Assembly (NCBI RefSeq): GCF_014863605.1
Contig: NZ_CP062252.1
Coordinates: 1 to 64,000 of the forward strand
From: Pseudomonas allokribbensis
GTDB taxonomy: Bacteria > Pseudomonadota > Gammaproteobacteria > Pseudomonadales > Pseudomonadaceae
Direction: 5' to 3'
DNA length: 64,000 nucleotides
The position numbers were made by a program, and so were the translations under genes. The notes beneath the pieces were generated by a model. The model saw only the letters and a list, made by a program, of their open reading frames with translations, did no database searches and had not been told where the DNA came from. This document shows, piece by piece, positions 58,526 through 64,000 of the stretch (the first letter of the stretch is position 1; each line of letters begins with the position of its first letter).

Positions 58526-61330
58526 TCAGTGCGCCTCGTCCCAGTTGTTGCCAACCCCGACTTCCACCAGTAACGGCACGTCCAGTTTCGCCGCTTCGCT
58601 CATGTGGACGCGAATTTCGTCGCGAACCTGATCGACCAGATCCTCGCGAACCTCCAGTACCAGTTCGTCGTGCACCTGCAGGATGACTTTGGCGTCCAGC
58701 CCCGAAGCGCTCAGCCAGTTATCCACCGCGACCATGGCTTTCTTGATGATGTCCGCTGCGGTGCCCTGCATCGGCGCGTTGATCGCCGTGCGTTCGGCAG
58801 CGGCGCGTTCCTGCGGCTTGTTGGAGTTGATGTCCGGCAGGTACAGGCGACGGCCGAAAATCGTTTCCACGTAGCCCTGATCTGCTGCCTGCGCCCGGGT
58901 GCGATCCATGTATTCACGAACGCCCGGGTAGCGCGCGAAGTAGGTGTCGATGTAGGCCTTGGCGGTCTTGGTGTCGACGCCGATGTCCTTGCCCAGCTTC
59001 TGCGCGCCCATGCCGTAGATCAGGCCGAAGTTGATCGCCTTGGCGCCACGGCGCTGGTCGGACGTCACTTCGTTCAGCTCGACCTTGAACACTTCGGCCG
59101 CCGTGGCGGTGTGCACGTCCAGGTTGTTGCGGAAGGCGTTCATCAGGCCTTCGTCGCGGGACAGGTGCGCCATGATGCGCAATTCGATCTGCGAGTAGTC
59201 CGCCGCCAGCAGTTTGTAGCCTTTCGGCGCGACGAACGCCTGACGAATGCGTCGGCCTTCAGCGGTGCGCACCGGAATGTTCTGCAGGTTCGGATCGCTT
59301 GAGGACAAGCGACCGGTCGATGCCACAGCCTGATGATACGAGGTGTGGATACGCCCGGTGCGCGGGTTGATCTGCTCCGGCAGGCGATCGGTGTAGGTGC
59401 TTTTCAGCTTGCTCATGGAACGGTGTTCCATCAGCACTTTTGGCAAGCGGTGATCGTCTTCGGCCAGTTTCGCCAGCACTTCTTCGGCGGTGGACGGCTG
59501 GCCCTTGGCGGTTTTCTTCAGCACCGGCAGGCCGAGTTTTTCGTAGAGGATCACGCCGAGTTGCTTCGGCGAGCCCAGGTTGAACTCTTCACCGGCGATT
59601 TCGAACGCTTCACGCTCCAGCGCGACCATCTTGTCGCCCAGCTCGATGCTCTGAACGCCAAGCAGTGCAGCATCGACGAATGCGCCCTGACGCTCGATGC
59701 GCGCCAGCACCGGCACCAGCGGGATCTCGATGTCGGTCAGCACGCTGGCCAGACTCGGGATGGCGCTGAGTTTTTCGAACAGCGTCTGGTGCAGGCGCAG
59801 GGTGACGTCGGCATCTTCGGCGGCATAGGGCCCGGCCTGTTCCAGAGCGATCTGGTCGAAGGTCAGTTGCTTGGCGCCTTTGCCGGCGATGTCCTGGAAG
59901 CTCACGGTGGTGTGATCCAGGTACTTCTGCGCCAGGCTGTCCATGTCGTGACGGGTGGCGGTGGAGTTGAGCACGTAGGACTCAAGCATCGTGTCGAAGG
60001 CAATGCCGCGCACGGTGATGCCCTGGCTCTGATCGCCACCGATGGCGCAGTTGGCCAGGATGTTCATGTCGAACTTGGCGTGCTGGCCGACCTTGAGCTT
60101 GCTGGGGTCTTCCAGAATCGGCTTGAGTGCGCGCAACACGGTGTCACGATCCAGCTGCTCCGGCACGCCGATGTAGGAGTGGGTCAGCGGGATGTAGGCC
60201 GCTTCGTTGGCCTGCACCGCGAAGGACAGACCGACCAGTTGCGCCTGCTGGGCGTCGACGCCGGTGGTTTCGGTGTCGAAGGCAAACAGCTTGGCGTTCT
60301 TCAGTTTTTCCAGCCAGACGTCGAAACGGGCCTGATCGAGGATGGTTTCGTACGCGGCTTCAGCCGGAGCGACCGGCGCTTCTTCCGCAGGTGCACTGAA
60401 CAGATCGGCGGCCGGCTCAGGGGCAGCGGCGCTGCTCAGTTCCAGACGCTTGGCGTCGCGTTCCAGATCGTTGATCCAGCTCTTGAACTCCAGCAGGGTG
60501 TAGAGCTCAAGCAGTTGGGCCGGGTCTTCCGGGCCCATTTGCAGGTCGTCGAGGCCGATGTCCAGCGGCACGTCGACCTTGATGGTCGCCAGTTGATAGG
60601 AGAGGAAGGCCATCTCCTTGTGCTCTTCGAGCTTGGCCGGCAGGGTCTTGGCGCCGCGGATCGGCAGGGTCGGCACGATATCGAGCTGCGCGTAGAGCTC
60701 GGTCAGGCCGCCGTTGACGCCGACCAGCAGGCCGGACGCGGTTTTCGGCCCGATGCCGGGAACGCCGGGGATGTTGTCGGAAGAGTCGCCCATCAGGGCC
60801 AGATAATCGATGATCTGCTCCGGAGCGACGCCGAATTTCTCCTTCACGCCCTCCACGTCCATCGAACTACCGGACATGGTGTTGACCAAGGTAATGTGCC
60901 CGTCGACCAGTTGTGCCATGTCCTTGTCGCCGGTGGAGATGATCACCGGACGATTGGCGGCCGCGCTGCTGCGGGCCAGGGTGCCGATCACGTCATCGGC
61001 CTCGACGCCTTCGACGCACAGCAGCGGGAAGCCGAGGGCTTTCACGCTCTGGTGCAGCGGCTCGATCTGCACGCGCATGTCGTCGGGCATGCTCGGGCGG
61101 TTGGCTTTGTATTCGGCGTACATCTCATCGCGAAATGTCCCGCCCTTGGCGTCGAACACCACGGCGAACGGGCTGTCCGGATACTGCTTGCGCAGGCTCT
61201 TGAGCATGTTCAGCACGCCCTTGACTGCGCCGGTCGGCAGGCCTTTGGAGGTGGTCAGCGGTGGCAGCGCGTGAAAGGCGCGGTACAGGTAAGACGAACC
61301 GTCCACCAGGACGAGGGGGGCTTGGCTCAT
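58526..61330 (-). CDS. polA: DNA polymerase I
   Basis: Repair and Okazaki-fragment polymerase. The start is ATG at 61330 ([20 protein letters not shown]), giving 934 residues. All three activities look intact: 5'-nuclease ([50 protein letters not shown]), 3'-5' exonuclease ([12 protein letters not shown]), and the polymerase with [12 protein letters not shown], the O-helix region [16 protein letters not shown] and [10 protein letters not shown]. The 938-codon frame begins at a TTG four codons earlier, too close to the AAAAGG ribosome binding site. Confidence 0.97.
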   Translation of the reverse strand: MSQAPLVLVDGSSYLYRAFHALPPLTTSKGLPTGAVKGVLNMLKSLRKQYPDSPFAVVFDAKGGTFRDEMYAEYKANRPSMPDDMRVQIEPLHQSVKALGFPLLCVEGVEADDVIGTLARSSAAANRPVIISTGDKDMAQLVDGHITLVNTMSGSSMDVEGVKEKFGVAPEQIIDYLALMGDSSDNIPGVPGIGPKTASGLLVGVNGGLTELYAQLDIVPTLPIRGAKTLPAKLEEHKEMAFLSYQLATIKVDVPLDIGLDDLQMGPEDPAQLLELYTLLEFKSWINDLERDAKRLELSSAAAPEPAADLFSAPAEEAPVAPAEAAYETILDQARFDVWLEKLKNAKLFAFDTETTGVDAQQAQLVGLSFAVQANEAAYIPLTHSYIGVPEQLDRDTVLRALKPILEDPSKLKVGQHAKFDMNILANCAIGGDQSQGITVRGIAFDTMLESYVLNSTATRHDMDSLAQKYLDHTTVSFQDIAGKGAKQLTFDQIALEQAGPYAAEDADVTLRLHQTLFEKLSAIPSLASVLTDIEIPLVPVLARIERQGAFVDAALLGVQSIELGDKMVALEREAFEIAGEEFNLGSPKQLGVILYEKLGLPVLKKTAKGQPSTAEEVLAKLAEDDHRLPKVLMEHRSMSKLKSTYTDRLPEQINPRTGRIHTSYHQAVASTGRLSSSDPNLQNIPVRTAEGRRIRQAFVAPKGYKLLAADYSQIELRIMAHLSRDEGLMNAFRNNLDVHTATAAEVFKVELNEVTSDQRRGAKAINFGLIYGMGAQKLGKDIGVDTKTAKAYIDTYFARYPGVREYMDRTRAQAADQGYVETIFGRRLYLPDINSNKPQERAAAERTAINAPMQGTAADIIKKAMVAVDNWLSASGLDAKVILQVHDELVLEVREDLVDQVRDEIRVHMSEAAKLDVPLLVEVGVGNNWDEAH

Positions 61331-61404
61331 GAGCAGGATCAACCTTTTCGGCGGGTCCGGCGCTAGAATAGCGGGACCGTTGACGACAAAGGGACAAGGT
61401 TATC

Positions 61405-61695
61405 ATGCGTACGTTAAATCGCTTGCTGCTGGTCAGTTTGATTGCAACCACGCCACTGGCCGCGATCGCGGCGGATGATGCGCCGTCAGCGGAGCCGGAG
61501 GTCACCATCCGTACCGAAGGTGACAAGACCATCCAGGAGTACCGGCAGAACGGTTTCCTGTACGCGATCAAGGTGACCAAGAAGGGTTTTCCGCCCTATT
61601 TTCTGGTGCGCGCGGACGGTACTGATGCAAACTTCATCCGCTCGGACCAGCCGGATATGCTGATCCCCGCGTGGAAGATTTTCGAGTGGAAGTAG
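61405..61695 (+). CDS. DUF2782 exported small protein
   Basis: A 96-residue protein with signal peptide (MRTLNRLLLVSLIATTPLAA) and the DUF2782 pattern VTIRTEGDKTIQEYRQNG and YAIKVTKKGFPPYFLV. Probably periplasmic; function unknown. It is divergent from polA and upstream of thrB, the PA5494 position. Confidence 0.85.
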   Translation: MRTLNRLLLVSLIATTPLAAIAADDAPSAEPEVTIRTEGDKTIQEYRQNGFLYAIKVTKKGFPPYFLVRADGTDANFIRSDQPDMLIPAWKIFEWK

Positions 61696-61755
61696 TTTCT
61701 TAATTTCAACCGGCGCCGACGCGATGGCGGCGCCAGAACTGAGCAGTTTTTAACC

Positions 61756-62709
61756 ATGTCTGTGTTCACCCCCCTGGCTCGGCCCGAGCTGGAAACCTTT
61801 CTCGCCCCTTACGGGCTCGGCCGTCTGCTCGATTTCCAGGGGATCGCCGCCGGCAGCGAAAACACCAACTTCTTCATCAGCATGGAAAAGGGCGAGTTCG
61901 TCCTGACCCTGGTCGAGCGCGGCCCGGTGCAGGAAATGCCGTTCTTCATCGACCTGCTCGACGTCCTTCACGAGGCCGACCTGCCGGTGCCTTACGCACT
62001 GCGCACCACCGACGGCGTGGCCCTGCGCGAGCTGAAAGGCAAGCCGGCGCTGTTGCAGCCGCGCCTGGCCGGCAAGCACATCAAGCAGGCCAACGCCCAG
62101 CATTGCGCGCAGGTCGGTGACTTGCAGGCGCACCTGCACCTGGCAACCCAGGGCAACAACATGATCAAACGCAAGACCGATCGTGGCCTGGACTGGATGC
62201 TGGAAGAGGGCACGCAGTTTCTTTCGCACCTGAGCGACGCGCCGCGCGCTCTGCTGCAAACCGCGCTGGACGAAATCACGCAACAGAAAGACAAAATTCT
62301 CGCGCTGCCGCGGGCGAACATCCACGCTGACCTGTTCCGCGACAACGCGATGTTCGAAGGCACGCACCTGACCGGGCTGATCGACTTCTACAATGCCTGC
62401 TCCGGGCCGATGCTCTACGACGTGGCGATTGCCTTGAACGATTGGTGTTCGGACGATGATGGCCTGATCGACGGCCCGCGTGCGCGGGCCTTCCTCGGTG
62501 CCTACGCGGCGCTACGCCCGTTCACTGCGGCCGAGGCCGAGTTGTGGCCGACCATGCTGCGAGTGGCGTGCGTGCGGTTCTGGCTGTCGCGGTTGATTGC
62601 GGCGGAATCGTTCGCCGGGCAAGACGTGCTGATTCACGATCCGAAGGAGTTCGAGCAGCGTCTGGCGCAGCGTCAGCAGGTCAGCACACCGCTGCCGTTT
62701 GCCCTGTAA
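61756..62709 (+). CDS. thrB: Homoserine kinase (APH-fold ThrB)
   Basis: Phosphorylates homoserine in threonine synthesis. The 317-residue protein belongs to the aminoglycoside-phosphotransferase-like ThrB type used by pseudomonads, not the GHMP type of E. coli. Motifs: GSENTNFFISM at the nucleotide end, the catalytic loop NIHADLFRDNAMFEG and the metal-binding LIDFYNACSGPMLYDVAIAL. It starts 60 bp after the DUF2782 gene. Confidence 0.95.
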   Translation: MSVFTPLARPELETFLAPYGLGRLLDFQGIAAGSENTNFFISMEKGEFVLTLVERGPVQEMPFFIDLLDVLHEADLPVPYALRTTDGVALRELKGKPALLQPRLAGKHIKQANAQHCAQVGDLQAHLHLATQGNNMIKRKTDRGLDWMLEEGTQFLSHLSDAPRALLQTALDEITQQKDKILALPRANIHADLFRDNAMFEGTHLTGLIDFYNACSGPMLYDVAIALNDWCSDDDGLIDGPRARAFLGAYAALRPFTAAEAELWPTMLRVACVRFWLSRLIAAESFAGQDVLIHDPKEFEQRLAQRQQVSTPLPFAL

Positions 62710-62712
62710 AAG

Positions 62713-62748
62713 AAAAAAACCGCAGCCTGTGCAGGCTGCGGTTTTTTT
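62713..62748. terminator. Bidirectional terminator between thrB and znuA
   Basis: ACCGCAGCCTG-TG-CAGGCTGCGGT, an eleven-pair stem flanked by AAAAAAA on one side and TTTTTTT on the other, so it can end both convergent transcripts. Confidence 0.93.
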
Positions 62749-62751
62749 GTA

Positions 62752-63672
62752 TTAGAGCGACTCCAGGCACCCTGCCAGATCATTCCCCAGCTTCTCCAGC
62801 ACTTGCTCATAACCCTGAGCAGTTGCCGGCGTGTACCCACCCAACGCATCCAGCTCCGCCAGCTTCACCGGCAGGCCCGCCACCAGGGTTTCGGCCAAGC
62901 GTGGGCGCAACGGCGGCTCACTGAACACGCAAGTCTTGCCGACTTCCTGCAAGCGCGCACGCATCGCCGCGACATGCTGGGCGCCTGGCTGCACTTCCGC
63001 CGCAACGCTGAACACACCGGTGTGTTTCAAGCCGTAGGCCTCTTCGAAGTAGTCGAAGGCTTCGTGGAAGACGAAGTAGGGTTTGCCTTCAACGCTGGCC
63101 AGGCGCTTCTTCAAACGCTGATCCAGCGCATCGAGACGCGCGTCGAACGCCTTGGCGTTGCTCTGATAGCGCTCGGCATTGGCCGGGTCGGCAGCGCTCA
63201 GGTCAGCGGCCATCTTGTCGGCAATAACCCGCGCGTTCACCGGCGATAGCCACAAATGCGCATCGAGAGTACCTGGGCGGTGATCGTGATCATGCTCGTC
63301 GGCGTCTTCGGCGTGGGAGTGGCTGTCTTCGGCGAAGCGACGCAGCTTCATGCCCGGCAGGTCCTGCACCGCGACGCTCGGCAGCGTACGACCATTCAGC
63401 ACGCGTGGCAGGAAACCTTCCATGTCCGGGCCGATCCAGTACAGCAGGTCCACCGATTGCACCTTGCGCACGTCGGACGGGCGCAACGCATAGTTATGCG
63501 GCGAAGCCCCCGGTGGCAGCAGCACTTCGGGAATCGCTACGCCGTCCTGCACCGCAGCGGCAATCAATTGCAGCGGCTTGATGCTGGTGAGGACTCTGAC
63601 TTCGGCCTGGGCCGAACCGATCAGCAGAAAACTGGCGACAAATGCCACAAAAACAGAAAAAAGTCGGGACAC
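62752..63672 (-). CDS. znuA: Zinc ABC transporter substrate-binding protein ZnuA
   Basis: The periplasmic zinc receptor of ZnuABC. The start is taken at GTG 63672 (MSRLFSVFVAFVASFLLIGS), giving 306 residues with a signal peptide ending SAQA; a GTG three codons earlier (63681) is the alternative. The cluster-9 ligands are visible as His in GASPHNY, in LDAHLWLSPVN and in VFHEAFDY, plus a His/Asp/Glu-rich loop (about 113-127, HSHAEDADEHDHDH) typical of zinc chaperoning. It is divergent from zur, which should repress it. Confidence 0.93.
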   Translation of the reverse strand: MSRLFSVFVAFVASFLLIGSAQAEVRVLTSIKPLQLIAAAVQDGVAIPEVLLPPGASPHNYALRPSDVRKVQSVDLLYWIGPDMEGFLPRVLNGRTLPSVAVQDLPGMKLRRFAEDSHSHAEDADEHDHDHRPGTLDAHLWLSPVNARVIADKMAADLSAADPANAERYQSNAKAFDARLDALDQRLKKRLASVEGKPYFVFHEAFDYFEEAYGLKHTGVFSVAAEVQPGAQHVAAMRARLQEVGKTCVFSEPPLRPRLAETLVAGLPVKLAELDALGGYTPATAQGYEQVLEKLGNDLAGCLESL

Positions 63673-63696
63673 GATGACCACTCAAGGAGGCGAGAA

Positions 63697-63714
63697 CGGG
63701 TAACATAATAACGT
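63697..63714. promoter_or_regulatory. Candidate Zur box between znuA and zur
   Basis: GTAACATAATAAC at 63700-63712 (GTTATTATGTTAC on the other strand) resembles the AT-rich GTTAT..ATAAC dyad bound by Zur, although its symmetry is imperfect. It lies centrally in the 66-bp divergent gap, where repression of znuA and autoregulation of zur are expected. Confidence 0.45.
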
Positions 63715-63738
63715 CTCTAACCAAACTCGTCGCCGCTC

Positions 63739-64000
63739 ATGCCTATTACCCCGATTGCCAGCCGTCCCCACGACCACTCCCATTGCGTCCACAGCGCCCT
63801 GTCCGAGGCCGATGCCTTGTGTGCACAGAAAGGCCTGCGCCTGACCGCATTGCGTCGGCGGGTGCTGGAACTGGTCTGGCAGAGCCACAAGCCGCTGGGT
63901 GCCTACGACATTCTGGCGGTGCTCAGCGAGCAGGACGGCCGCCGCGCTGCGCCGCCAACCGTGTACCGCGCGCTGGATTTCCTGCTGGAAAACGGCCTGG
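63739..64000 (+). CDS. zur: Zinc uptake regulator Zur, 5' part
   Basis: The first 87 codons of a Fur-family repressor, cut by the window end. MPITPIASRPHDHSHCVHSA carries a His/Cys-rich leader, followed by the winged-helix region with CAQKGLRLTALRRRVLELVW, KPLGAYDILAVL and PPTVYRALDFLLENGL, the Fur/Zur DNA-binding pattern. The neighbourhood (divergent znuA) identifies it as Zur (PA5499) rather than Fur. znuC and znuB are expected to follow. Confidence 0.92.
   Translation, partial: MPITPIASRPHDHSHCVHSALSEADALCAQKGLRLTALRRRVLELVWQSHKPLGAYDILAVLSEQDGRRAAPPTVYRALDFLLENGL

Noticed and set aside
59333..61366. 677-codon plus-strand frame opposite polA
   Set aside because: Antisense shadow of polA; no recognisable domain or ribosome binding site.

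Overview
The window is a 64 kb origin-proximal piece of a Pseudomonas chromosome, most likely of the P. fluorescens group. It opens on the GTG of dnaA and runs dnaA-dnaN-recF-gyrB. The gene order up to about 30 kb (plsC/hdtS, gmhB, glyS, glyQ, tag, lipid A acyltransferase, trkA, rsmB, fmt, def, LysM protein, dprA, tsaC, qor, hemF, aroE, SulP, betC, LysR) matches, from memory, the P. aeruginosa PA0001-PA0032 neighbourhood. From about 45 kb (ivy-like, DUF1328, algB, kinB, ampDh2-like, dgcH, dsbA, cc4, engB, ersA sRNA, polA, thrB, znuA, zur) it matches the PA5481-PA5499 neighbourhood. In PAO1 that block lies on the other side of the origin, so a rearrangement separates the two genomes. No rRNA, tRNA, insertion sequence, prophage or CRISPR array was seen; this is conserved core with small accessory patches.

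Layout. 1-6.2 kb: replication and repair operon with a perfect parS palindrome inside the end of recF. 6.3-8.7 kb: a divergent OmpR-type regulator and histidine kinase pair inserted between gyrB and plsC. 8.9-25.4 kb: housekeeping genes for phospholipid and LPS synthesis, glycyl-tRNA synthetase, K+ uptake control, formyl-Met tRNA processing, DNA uptake/recombination, tRNA t6A synthesis, haem and shikimate. 25.4-30.5 kb: a choline-O-sulfate module (SulP transporter, orphan choline-type binding protein, BetC, LysR). 30.5-38.4 kb: accessory genes (gene remnant, DOPA dioxygenase-like, GFA-family, citrate transporter with an unusual leader, TerC, Na/Pi cotransporter-like, membrane-anchored M16 peptidase, DUF5924/DUF2914). 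38.5-42 kb: a compact MCE-type lipid ABC transport operon. 42-44.7 kb: an SpmA/SpmB-like fusion and the glutamate symporter GltP. 45.3-55.4 kb: envelope stress and c-di-GMP genes around algB-kinB. 55.4-64 kb: DsbA, cytochromes c, EngB, the ErsA small RNA, PolA, ThrB and the divergent znuA/zur pair.

The strongest signal that ordinary annotation does not explain is the distribution of the DnaA-box 9-mer TTATCCACA. Reading both strands I count 17 perfect copies between 1.2 and 30.4 kb and none in the remaining 33.6 kb. About 0.24 would be expected by chance in 31 kb on two strands at equal base use. Two dense clusters stand out, at 13.7-15.3 kb (including an inverted pair in an intergenic gap) and 26.4-28.7 kb. 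These are candidates for origin-proximal DnaA-titration or DnaA-reactivation loci. Other second-look items are the sigma-22-type promoter and terminator that delimit a 131-nt ErsA homologue, the citrate-transporter leader with a CA-rich Hfq/Crc-like motif, and possible AlgU and sigma-54 promoters near algB. All coordinates and counts come from reading the sequence by eye; family names come from recognised motifs, not database searches.
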